Positions 49,395 through 59,800 of a DNA stretch of 64,000 bases are shown piece after piece (within the stretch, counting starts at the first letter, position 1; every line of letters starts with the position of its first letter). The notes beneath the pieces were generated by a model. That model had not been told where the DNA came from, ran no database searches, and saw only the letters and a program-made list of their open reading frames with translations. The DNA comes from Actinomadura parmotrematis (GTDB lineage: Bacteria; Actinomycetota; Actinomycetes; Streptosporangiales; Streptosporangiaceae), in the NCBI RefSeq assembly GCF_019458805.1, contig NZ_JAIBOA010000013.1, positions 1 through 64,000 on the forward strand, in the 5' to 3' direction. The position numbers were made by a program, and so were the translations under genes.

Positions 49395-52300
49395 CCTCTG
49401 TTCCCCCCCATGTCCTCGGTGGTGCCGGGCGCGTCCGGCGCGCCGGGCCGGTCCGCCGCGACCGTCCAGGTCACGACGTGGCCGCCGACCAGCCGCGACC
49501 GGACGGTCGTGACGGTGCCGCGCGCGGCGACCACCAGCCGGCCGGGCTCGGCGGCGGTGACGGTGAAATCGCGGGGCCGGCCGCGCAGGCCCGTCCCGGC
49601 CGCCTTGGCGGCGGCCTCCTTCGCCGTCCAGAGGCGGGTGACCGCCTCGTCGCGGCCGCCGGGCAGCGCGGCGAGCAGCGCGTGCTCGCCGGGGCCGAAC
49701 GCGGCGTCCTCGACGGCGGTGCCGCGGTCGGCGACGATCTCGGCGTCGATCCCGGCGGGCTCGCCGGCGCCGCGCACCAGCGCGACGCCGAGTTCAGCGG
49801 TGTGCGCGATCGAGACGGTCACCGGGTCGTCGAAGGGGCCGCTGACTCCCGGGCGGCCCGCCTCGTCGTTGAACACGGTGAGTTCGGCGGGGAACAGCGG
49901 GCCGTGCCCGCGCTCCCACAGCCAGTGCCGCACCGCGTCCTTGGCCGCGATGCGGCCGAGCAGGAACGGGCCCTGCGCGCGCGGCGGCAGCGCCCGGTAG
50001 GCGGCGCGCTCGGCGGCGTTCAGGTACTGGCGCATCAGCAGGTCGCGAGAGGACGCGCCGTTCCAGCGGCGGCGGGCGAGCGTCCAGCCCTCGGGCTGCG
50101 GCTCGCCGACGCTCGACACCTCCGGGGTGAACCGCATCCGCCAGACGAGCTCGTCGGTGTGGAAGCGGTGCGTCGTCCAGCCCTCGACGCGGCCGAGGAC
50201 GCGGCCGCGCGGATCGGCCATCTCGACGTCGCAGCGGAGCGCGGTGTCGGAGATCGACCGGTTGCGCACCGTGGCCTCCAGCCGCTCGCCGGCGGGCGGG
50301 GGCGGCGCGTACCAGGAGACGCGCTCGATGCCGATCGGGAAGACGGTCTGGTCCTTGTCGCCGTAGACCTGGATCCAGTGGCCGCAGAGCTGCCCGGCGC
50401 TGTCCAGGAGGGCGCCCGGCGTCGGCAGCGACGTCAGGACGGCGCGCAGGCCGTCGGAGGCCAGCGACCGCATCTCGGTGACGCCCTGATAGCGGGGGCC
50501 GTGGAACATCCAGCGCTCGGCGTAGAAGCGCTCGGCGGTGACCGCGGGCGGGCCCTCGCCCGTCAGCGGGCTGTCATCGGGGGCGGGCGGCGCCGGGTAG
50601 TGCTCGGCGAGCAGAACGGTGCCCTCGGTGTGCCCGACGATGGTGGCCTGAACGCGGCGAACACCGTCGCTGTCGCCGCCGCCGCTGTCGGGGACGAGCG
50701 CGGCGTGCACGTCGGTGGTGGTGGGCGGGTCAGCGGTGAGCCAGCGCAGCGCGCGGACCCGCTCGAAGCCGATGACGGCGAGGTCGGGGAACAGCTCCCG
50801 GGCCGCCTCGGCCATCACCTCCAGCAGCGTGGTGAGCGGCACGACGGGGAACAGGTCCGAGGCGTCGGGCCAGCCCGCACGCTGCGGGACCAGGCAGTGG
50901 TCGGCGATGTAGGGCATCGACTCCAGCGAGAACACCCGCGAGGTGGTGAGCTCGGTGACGGGCGCGCGCGGGACGGCGGCCTCGGCGGGCGTCGGCAGCC
51001 GCACCGGGCCGCCGCTCGCCAGCGCGTCGAGGACGGTGCGCGCGCTGGTCGTCGCGTCGCGGAGCAGCGCGTCCAGCTCGGCGATCACCGGGTCCACGCC
51101 GGCGGCCGGCGGGGTCTCGGGCGCCGGGCCGAGGGAGCGGAGCGGCGGCACCGCGCCGTCCAGGCGGACGAGCGGGGCGCCGAGGTCCAGCCGCATCGGG
51201 CGGCCCCCGCCCCTGCGGGCGGCGGGCACGACCGGCGCGACCGGCGCTGGGGCCGGGCCGTGGCCCTCGACCCACAGCGCGGCGACGACGCGGCGCAGCT
51301 GCGCCATCCCGGTGCGCTTCGGGGAGCCGGCGGCCATCGCCAGGTGCTCGCGGCCGGCGAGCCGGTCGCCGACGAAGCCGGTGAGGCTGCCCGGCCCGAC
51401 CTGCACGAACGCCCGCACCCCGGCGCCGTACAGCGCCTCGGTGAGCGCGCTGAACCGGACCGGCTCCAGCAGGTGCCGGACGACGAGGGCGCGCACCTCG
51501 TCCGCGCCCGGCGGGAACGGCGCGGCGGTGGTGCCCGACCAGAGCGGCACCCGCGGCTCCCCGATCGGCAGCTCCTCGAACGAGCGGTGCGCCGACGCCA
51601 GGTAGGTCTCGGCCATCGGGGTGTGGAACCCCGACCGGAACGGCAGCTCCTGCCCGAGGACGCCCTCGGCGGCGAGCCGGGCGAGCAGCGCGCGGACCTG
51701 CGCGGGCGGCCCGCACACGACCGACTGGTGCGGGCAGTTGTCGTGCGAGACGACGACGCCGGGGTGCGCGGCGGCGGCCGCGGCCGCGCGGTCGGCGCCG
51801 CAGCCGAGCGCGCCGTAGGCGACGTCCGGGACGTCCAGGGAGTCGTCGTCGAGGGCGGCGAGGAACGCCTCGGCGGCGCCCTCGGGGTACATCCCGGCGA
51901 CGATCATCGCGGTCCACTCGCCGAGGCTGTGCCCGGCGGCGACGTCGGGCTCGACGCCGGCGGCGGCGAGCGCGCGGGCCAGCAGCCGGCCGACGGCGAT
52001 GACGTCGGCGGCGCGGCCGAGCAGGTCGGTCCGGCCGGTGAGGGCGGGGCGGGGCAGGCCGAAGTGGTCGGCGACGTCGTCGACGCGCGGCGCGAACGCC
52101 GGCTCGAAGCCGGGGAACAGGAACGCGATCCGGCCGCCGGCGGCGAGCAGCGGCCGCGGCGTGAACCAGACGTCGCCGCGGCCCCGCCACGGGGTGCCGC
52201 GCCGCACGATCGTGCGGGCGAGGTCGAGCTTGCGCGGCGTCGGGCCGGCGACGGCGAGGCGGCACGGCCCGCCGTCGGGTTCGGCGCCGGCGAGCGCGAT

Positions 52301-53830
52301 GAGGTGCGCGTCGTCCCTGGCGAGGAGCGCGGCGAGGTCGTCGGGGGTGGCGGCGGACAGGCGCAGCACCGGCTCGTCCGCGCCGAGGGAGGGGGCATGG
52401 CGGCGCGCGGGGCGGCGGGCGGGGCGGCGCGCGGCGGGCGGCTCCTCCAGGACGACGTGCGCGTTGGCGCCGCCGAAGCCGAAGGCGTTGACGGCGGCGC
52501 GGCGCGGCGCGCCGTCCGGCGCCTCCCACGCGGCCTCCTCGGCGAGCGTGCGGAGGCGGGTGCCGGCCATCGCCGGGTGCGGGTCCTCGACGTGCAGCGT
52601 CGGCGGCAGCACCGCGTCGCGGAGCGCGCAGGCCGCCTTGATCAGCCCGGCGATGCCGCCGGCCGGCATCGCGTGCCCGATCATCGACTTGACGGTGCCG
52701 ACCGCCAGCGGCGCGCCGTCCGCGCCGAACACCCGGCAGAGGGTGGCGAGCTCGGCCGCGTCGCCCGCCGGCGTCCCGGTGCCGTGCGCCTCGACCAGCC
52801 CGACCGCGCCCGGCGCCGCCGGGTCCAGGCCGGCGTCCCGCCAGGCGCGCTCGACGGCGAGGACCTGGCCCGCCACCAGCGGGCTCATGAGGCCGGCGGC
52901 GCGGCCGTCGCTGGACGACCCGACGCCGCGGATCACCGCGTGGATCCGGTCGCCGTCGCGCTCGGCGTCGGCGAGGCGCTTCAGCAGCACCACGCCGGTG
53001 CCCTCCGACAGCAGGGTGCCGTCGGCGGACCGGTCGAACGGGCGGATCCGGCCGCTCGGGCTGAGCGCCCGCAGCCGGCTGAACACGCTCCACACCGTGG
53101 CGTGGTGGGCGTGGTGCACCGCGCCCGCCAGCATCGCGTCGCACTCCCCCGACCGCAGGGCCCGCACCGCCTGCTCGACCGCGACCAGCGACGACGCGCA
53201 GGCGGCGTCCACGGTGTAGGCGGGGCCGCGCAGGTCGAAGCGGTTGGCGATGCGGGACGCGGCGAAGTTCGGCACGAGGCCCGCCGGGTCGTCGGCGCCG
53301 TCGGGGCCGAGCCGGTCGCAGAACGCGCGGCGGATCTCCTCGACGCGGCCCGCGCCGAGCTCGGGCAGCAGCTCGGCGAGGATCCCGGCGAGCTGGTGCG
53401 AGGTCCGCACCCGGGTGTCGAACCGCGACACCCCGGGCGTGATGTAGCCGCCGCGCCCGATGACGACGCCGATCCGCTCCCGGTCGGGCAGCCGCGCCTC
53501 GCCGCCCGCGTCCGCGATCGCCTCGGCGGCGGTGCGGAGCGCGAGGAGCTGGTCGGGCTCCATGCCCGCCACCGCGTTCGGCGGGATGCCGAACGCGGCC
53601 GGGTCGACCGTCGCCAGGTCGTCGACGAACCCGCCGCGCCGGCAGTAGAACCGGTCGCTGCGCGGCTCCCGGTAGGACTCGGGGTCGTAGTACAGCTCCG
53701 GATCCCAGCGGTGCGCGGGCACGTCGCTGATCGCGTCCACGCCGGCCCGCACGTTCCGCCACAGCTCGCCCGCCGACCCGGCCCCGGGGAACACCGCCCC
53801 GACGCCCACGATGGCGATCGGGACGCTCAC
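49391..53830 (-). CDS. iterative-type synthase subunit 2: KS-AT-DH-PPTase
   Basis: A 1479-residue protein. KS (about 1-460) has Cys211 in VDAACASSL, His349 in VEAHGTGT and His386 in SMIGHAMPAGG. AT (about 560-830) has Ser635 in AAGHSLGEW and His736 in GFHTP. DH (about 960-1230) has His978 in YIADHCLVP and Asp1143 in LLDSAGQL, the usual H...DxxxQ pair. The C-terminus (about 1290-1470) is a 4'-phosphopantetheinyl transferase: VSIAHTAELGVAL, AGIDAE and RLWTAKEAAAKAAGTGL. There is no ACP, so it must work on the ACP of subunit 1 or the free ACP. GTG 53830 overlaps the subunit 1 stop. Confidence 0.94.
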   Translation of the reverse strand: MSVPIAIVGVGAVFPGAGSAGELWRNVRAGVDAISDVPAHRWDPELYYDPESYREPRSDRFYCRRGGFVDDLATVDPAAFGIPPNAVAGMEPDQLLALRTAAEAIADAGGEARLPDRERIGVVIGRGGYITPGVSRFDTRVRTSHQLAGILAELLPELGAGRVEEIRRAFCDRLGPDGADDPAGLVPNFAASRIANRFDLRGPAYTVDAACASSLVAVEQAVRALRSGECDAMLAGAVHHAHHATVWSVFSRLRALSPSGRIRPFDRSADGTLLSEGTGVVLLKRLADAERDGDRIHAVIRGVGSSSDGRAAGLMSPLVAGQVLAVERAWRDAGLDPAAPGAVGLVEAHGTGTPAGDAAELATLCRVFGADGAPLAVGTVKSMIGHAMPAGGIAGLIKAACALRDAVLPPTLHVEDPHPAMAGTRLRTLAEEAAWEAPDGAPRRAAVNAFGFGGANAHVVLEEPPAARRPARRPARRHAPSLGADEPVLRLSAATPDDLAALLARDDAHLIALAGAEPDGGPCRLAVAGPTPRKLDLARTIVRRGTPWRGRGDVWFTPRPLLAAGGRIAFLFPGFEPAFAPRVDDVADHFGLPRPALTGRTDLLGRAADVIAVGRLLARALAAAGVEPDVAAGHSLGEWTAMIVAGMYPEGAAEAFLAALDDDSLDVPDVAYGALGCGADRAAAAAAAHPGVVVSHDNCPHQSVVCGPPAQVRALLARLAAEGVLGQELPFRSGFHTPMAETYLASAHRSFEELPIGEPRVPLWSGTTAAPFPPGADEVRALVVRHLLEPVRFSALTEALYGAGVRAFVQVGPGSLTGFVGDRLAGREHLAMAAGSPKRTGMAQLRRVVAALWVEGHGPAPAPVAPVVPAARRGGGRPMRLDLGAPLVRLDGAVPPLRSLGPAPETPPAAGVDPVIAELDALLRDATTSARTVLDALASGGPVRLPTPAEAAVPRAPVTELTTSRVFSLESMPYIADHCLVPQRAGWPDASDLFPVVPLTTLLEVMAEAARELFPDLAVIGFERVRALRWLTADPPTTTDVHAALVPDSGGGDSDGVRRVQATIVGHTEGTVLLAEHYPAPPAPDDSPLTGEGPPAVTAERFYAERWMFHGPRYQGVTEMRSLASDGLRAVLTSLPTPGALLDSAGQLCGHWIQVYGDKDQTVFPIGIERVSWYAPPPPAGERLEATVRNRSISDTALRCDVEMADPRGRVLGRVEGWTTHRFHTDELVWRMRFTPEVSSVGEPQPEGWTLARRRWNGASSRDLLMRQYLNAAERAAYRALPPRAQGPFLLGRIAAKDAVRHWLWERGHGPLFPAELTVFNDEAGRPGVSGPFDDPVTVSIAHTAELGVALVRGAGEPAGIDAEIVADRGTAVEDAAFGPGEHALLAALPGGRDEAVTRLWTAKEAAAKAAGTGLRGRPRDFTVTAAEPGRLVVAARGTVTTVRSRLVGGHVVTWTVAADRPGAPDAPGTTEDMGGNRG

Positions 53831-56800
53831 GCGCCGGCCCCGGTGAGGACGACCTGCGGCTCGTCGCCCGCGGCGATCTCGCGGAGGAGCGCGGCGACGG
53901 CGGCGTCCGGGTCCAGCAGGGCGATACCGCGGCGGGCGTAGGCGCGGGCGAGGTCGGGCGAGACCATGCCGCCGCCCGCCCACGGGCCCCAGTCGGCGAC
54001 GAGGACGCGGCCGCGCAGCTCGGTCCGCCAGACGCGGGCCAGGGTGTCGCAGGCGTCGTTGGCGGCGGCGTAGTCGGCCTGGCCGCGGTTGCCGTGGACG
54101 CCCGACACGCTGCCGAACACCACGAAGAAGCCGAGGTCGGAGCGGACCGCGCCGGCCAGCGAGCGGGCGCCGTCCACCTTGGTGCGGTAGACGCGGTCGA
54201 ACGACGCGGGGTCCTTGTCGCGGACGAGGCGGTCCTCCACCAGCCCGGCGCCGTGCACGACGCCGTCGAGGCGGCCGTGCCGGGCGTACACGTCGTCGAT
54301 GACGGCGCAGACGGCGGCGGCGTCGCGGACGTCGGCGGCGTGGTAGGTGACCGAGGCGGCGGCGCCGCGCAGCGCCTCCAGCGTCGCGCGGACCTCGCGG
54401 GCGGCGCGGGTGCGGCGGATCTCCGCCTCGATCTCGGCGGGCGTCCCGGCGCCGCGGTCCAGCAGGGCGCGGCGGAGCGCGGCCTCGTCGGCGGCGCCCG
54501 CGAGGGCGGGGTCCTCGGCGCCGGGCTCGGGGGTGCGGCCGACGAGCTCGACGTGGCAGCCGGTGGTGCGGGCGAGCGCCAGCGCGACGCGGGCGGTGAT
54601 GCCGCGGGCGCCGCCGGTCAGCAGGACGACGCCGCCGGATCCGAGCGCGAGCGGGCGGCCGTCGTCGGCGAGCGCGGCCGGCGCGACGGCGAGGGTGCGG
54701 CGCCGGTCGCCCTCGTAGCCGACCTCGACGGGGCCGTCCTCGTCCAGCAGCTCGGCGAGGACGCGGAGCGCGAGCGCGCGCGGGCTGTCCTTGACGTCCA
54801 GGTCCACGGCGCGGACGCGGGTGCCCGGGTATTCGAGGGCGAGGGTGCGGGCGAGGCCGCGGAGGCCCGCGCCCGGCGTCGGGTCGCCGGCGCCGCCGTC
54901 GTAGCGGTGGCCGAAGGCGCCGCCCGCGCCGCTGGCGAGGAGCAGCCACCGCGGCCCGATCGCGAGCGTGTCGCGGATGCCGGCGTAGGCGCCGGGCAGC
55001 ACGGGCCCGCCGCCGGGGCGGAGCGCGGCGAGGTGGACGAGGCCGTCGCAGGGCCCGTCGGGCTCCAGCGGCACGCGGACCTCGGCGCCCTGCGCCTCCA
55101 GCAGCGCGGCGAGCTCCAGCGCGACGCCGCAGCCGTCGTCCACGATCACGATGCGCTTGCCCGCGAACAGTCCGGGCGCGGGCTCGGGCTCGGGCAGCGC
55201 GGGCAGGTCGGCGATCCGCACGACCTGCCGGACGGGCGCCACGGCCGGCGGCCCGGCGCCCTCGGGGACGGGCGGCGCGGCGGGGGCAGCGGCGGCGGGG
55301 GCGGGGGCGGGGTCGCCGGCGAGGTGGGCGACGAGCTCGCCGATGGTCTTGATGCGGGCCAGCCGCTCCACCAGGTCCTCGTCCGGGGAGGCGCCCGCCG
55401 GGGCCAGGTCCAGGCGGTCGGCGAGCGCGCCGATGATCTCGGTGCGCTTGATCGAGTCGATGGACAGGTCGGCCTCCAGGTCCAGGCCGTCGCCGAGCAT
55501 CGCCTCGGGGTAGCCGGTCCGGCCGCCGATGACCGCCAGGACGGTGGCGCGGACGTCGGGCGGCGCGGACGCCGGGGCCGGGGCCACGACCTCGCCCGCG
55601 ACGACCGGCCGGGGCGCCGGGACCGGCGCCGGGACGGGCACCGGCGCCGCCGGCGGCAGGGGCACCCGCGCCGCCGCGGCGGGCGCGGTGGCGCCGAGGA
55701 AGCCGAGGACGACGTCGCGCTGCGCGGCGACGAGCTCGCGGCTGGTGCGCAGGTACTCCAGCACCGCCTGCTGGGCGGCGGACGCGGCGTCCTGCGGGGC
55801 CTGGTCGCCCATGGTTCCTCCCGGGGGCGGCGCGACCCGCTCGGCGGGCCGCAGCGCGTTGTCGAGGTGGCCGCCGCCCGCGGGCCGCACCAGGTGGCCG
55901 TTGACGACCCAGCCGGGCGCGGGGCGGGCGGCGCTGACGGGTGCGGCGTCGCGGCCGGCGAACAGCGGCAGCGCGTCCACCGGGACGCCGGCGGCGGCGA
56001 GCTCGGCGAGCGCGAGGAGCAGCCGCCGGACGCCGCCCTCGCCGGGCGCGTCGCAGGCGACGGCGGTGTGCGGCCGGTCGCCGAGGATCTCGCCGACGAG
56101 GCGGGTGAGCACCTGGCCGGGGCCGGCCTCCACGAAGACGCGGGCGCCCGCGGCGTACATGGCCTCGATCTGCTCGACGAACCGGACGGGCGCGGCGACC
56201 TGCCCGGCGAGGGTCGCGGCGAGCTCGGCGGGGTCGCTGTCGTAGGGCGCGGCGGTGGTGTTGGACCACACCGGGAACGCCGGGGAGCGCAGGTCGCGGG
56301 CGGCGAGCTCGGTGCGGAGCGGCGTCGCGGCGCCCGCGACGAGCGGGCTGTGGAACGCGCACGCGACCGGGAGGCGGCGGGCGCTGACGCCCGCCTCGGC
56401 GAGCCGGGCGAGGGCCTGCTCCAGCGCCGGGGTGGCGCCGGAGATCACGACCTGGCGGGGCGCGTTGTGGTTGGCGACGACGACCTGCGACACCTCGGCG
56501 ATCGCGGCGCGGACCTCGTCCAGGGACGCCGCGACGGCGGCCATCGACCCGGGGTCCTCGTGCGAGTCGCCGCGCGCGGCGGCGGCGCCGAGGATCGCCT
56601 CGGCGCGGGCGGCGCTCAGCGCGACGAGGTCGTCCTCGCCGAACACCCCGGCGGCGCAGAGCGCGACGAGCTCGCCGTAGCTGTGCCCGGCGGCGAGGTC
56701 GGGGCGGACGCCGAGCTCGGTCAGCAGCCGGTGGACGGCGAGGCCGGCGATGCCGAGGGCGGGCTGCGCGGCGCGGGTGTCGGTGACGGCGGCGCGCTGC

Positions 56801-59800
56801 CGGTCGGCCTCGGCCCGCCCGAACGCGGCGGGCGGGAACATGACGGGCGCGTAGGCGCCGCCCGCGAGGCGCAGCAGGCGCTGCAGGCGCGGGAACGCCA
56901 CGAACAGGTCGGCGAGCATGCCGGGCCGCTGGCTGCCCTGCCCCGGGTAGAGGAACGCGACCTGCCCCGCCTCGTCCGGCGACGCGACGAAGACGCCGGG
57001 CCCGGCGGTGAAGGAGCGGGCGGCCTCGGCCTTGGCGGCGAGGTCGTCGACGTCGTCGGCGACGATCGCGACCTGGACGGGCGCGCCGCCGGTCGCGAAG
57101 GTGCGGGCCAGGTCGCGGAGGCGCGGCCCCCCGGGGCGGGCGCCGGGCGCGGCGAGCGCGGCGAGGCGGTCCAGCTCGGCGCGCGCGGCGGCGCGGTCGG
57201 CGCCGCGGATCAGGAACAGCTCGGCGGGCCACTCGGCGAGGCCGGAGACGGGTTCGGGCGCGCCGTCGTACCCGGCGAGGACGGCGTGGAAGTTGGCGCC
57301 GCCGAACCCGAACCCCGACAGCCCCGCGTACCGCTCGCCGGGCGGGGTCGCCCACGGCCGCGCGCCGCGCCCGAACGCGAACGGGCTCGTCGCGGCCTTC
57401 CACGCCTTGTTCGGCTCGGTGACGTGCAGGGTGCCGGGCAGGACGCCGGCGTGCAGCGCGTAGGCGGTCTTGACGAGCCCGGCGAGCCCGGCGGCGCACT
57501 TGGTGTGGCCGATCTGCGACTTCACCGACCCGACGGTGACGCTGCCGGGGCGGGCGCCCGCGGCGGTGAAGGTCTCGGTGAGGGTGGCCAGCTCGGTGCG
57601 GTCGCCGACCTCGGTGCCGGTGCCGTGCGCCTCGACCAGGCCGACGTCCGCCGGGGACACCCCGGCGCGGGCGTAGGCGCGCTCCAGGGCGAGGCGCTGG
57701 CCCTCGACGCGCGGCGCGGTGAGGCCGAGGTCGCGGCCGCCGCTGGACCCGGCGACCGACTTCACCACCGCGTAGATCCGGTCGCCGTCGCGCTCGGCGT
57801 CGGCGAGGCGCTTCAGGACGACGCAGGCGACGCCCTCGCCGAGCGCGATGCCGTCGGCGCCGGCGTCGAAGGTGGCGCAGCGGCCGCGCGGCGACAGCGC
57901 GTGCACCGAGGAGAAGAGCAGGTAGTCGTGGACGCCGTTGTGCAGGTCGGCGCCGCCGCACAGCACCATGTCGCTGGTCCCGGCGGTCAGCTCCTTGCAG
58001 GCGGCGTCGAGGGCGGCCAGGGACGCGGCGCAGGCGGCGCCCACGGTGTAGTTGGCGCCGCCGAGGTCGAGCCGGTTGGCGATGCGGCCCGCGATGACGT
58101 TGGTGAGGACGCCGGGGAAGGAGTCCTCGGTCAGCCGGGGGAGCTGGGCGTCCAGCCCGGCGGGGACCTCGCCGTAGTAGCCGGGCAGGATCGCGCGGGT
58201 GCTGTAGGCGGTGGCGAGGTCGGTGCCGGACTCGGCGCCGAACACCACCGACGTCCGGGACCGGTCGAAGGGCCGGTCGGCGTACCCGGCGTCCTTCAGG
58301 GCGCGGGTGGCGACCTCCAGGGCGAGGAGCTGCACCGGTTCGACGCTGCCGAGCGAGTTCGGCGGGATGCCGTAGGCGAGGGCGTCGAAGGGGATGTCGG
58401 GCAGGAAGCCGCCCCACTTGGACGGGGTCCGCTCGCCCGCGCCGGCGCGGGTGGCGGCCGGGTCGTAGTAGATCGCGGGATCCCAGCGGTCGGCGGGGAC
58501 CTCGGTGACGCGGTCGGCGCCCGACACGACGGTGGCCCAGAACGCGTCGGCGTCGGGCGAGCCGGGGAACACGCAGCCCATGCCGACGATGGCGACGTCC
58601 ACCGGCGCGGCCTCGCCCGCCGCGGGCGCTCCCGCGTCGATGCCGAGGACGCCGGCGCGGGCGGCGAGGAAGGCGGTGGCGCCGCCGGTGACCTGCGCGT
58701 GCAGGCCGGCGACGGAGGTCGTCGCCGAGCGCAGCGCCGCGACCTGCCCGATCATGTACATGCCCTCGCGGCGCTGCTCGTCGGGGCTGACGACGGCGAG
58801 GCCGTCGCCGGGGGCGCCCGGGTCGCGGCGGAGGCCCTTGCTGGTGATGCGGAGGCGGCCGAGGTTCAGTTCCTCCAGCCGCCGCCACATCTCCGCGCGC
58901 GGGACGTCGGCCTCCTCCAGCTCGCGGCGGGCGGCCTCGAACGTCTGGACGTAGGGGGTGCGGGCGCAGCGGGTGGCGTGGCCGGGCGAGGTCTCCAGCA
59001 GGGCGGTGCCGTCGCACTCGACGGCGGCGCGCTGGAAGCCGGGCAGGATCGCGCCCGCCGCGACGGCCTCGGCGGTGAACAGGTAGGCGGTGCCCATGAG
59101 GACGCGGACGTCGGCGCCGCGCTCGGCGAGCGGCCCGGCGAGCGCGGCGACCATCGCGGCCGACCGCTCGTCGTGGATCCCGCCCGCGAACAGCAGCGAC
59201 ATCTCCGCCGCCGCGCCCGGTCGGGCGTCGGCGAAGTCCAGCAGCCGGGAGACCTGCGCCTCCCAGAGCGGGAAGCTGGCGCGCGGGCCGACGTGGCCGC
59301 CGCACTCCAGGCCCTCGAACACGAACGCGCGGGCGCCCTCGGCGAGGAAGCGCTCCAGCAGGCCCGGCGACGGCACGTGCAGGTAGGCGGTGATGCCGGC
59401 GTCCTCCAGCGGCGCGGCCTGCGCGGGGCGGCCGCCGGCGATGAGGGCGTAGGGCGGGCGGGCCTCCAGCACCGCGGCGAGCTGCTCCTCGCGCAGCTCG
59501 GCGGGGGCGAAGCCGAGCAGGCCGACGCCCCAGGGCCGGCCGCCGAGCCGGCTCGCGGTCTCGGCCAGCAGCTCGCGGGCCTCGCCGCCCTTCATCAGCG
59601 ACAGCGCGAGGAACGGCAGGCCGCCCTCCCCGGCGACGGCGGCGGCGAACGCCGGCCGGTCGCTGACGCGCGTCATCGGGCCCTGCACGACGGGACGGGC
59701 GCCGCCGTCCCGCACGGCGAGCGGCTCGGCGCGGACGGCGGCGGCGATGCCCGCGGCGATCTGGTCGCGGACGGCGCGCACCACGCCGCCGGCGGTCTTG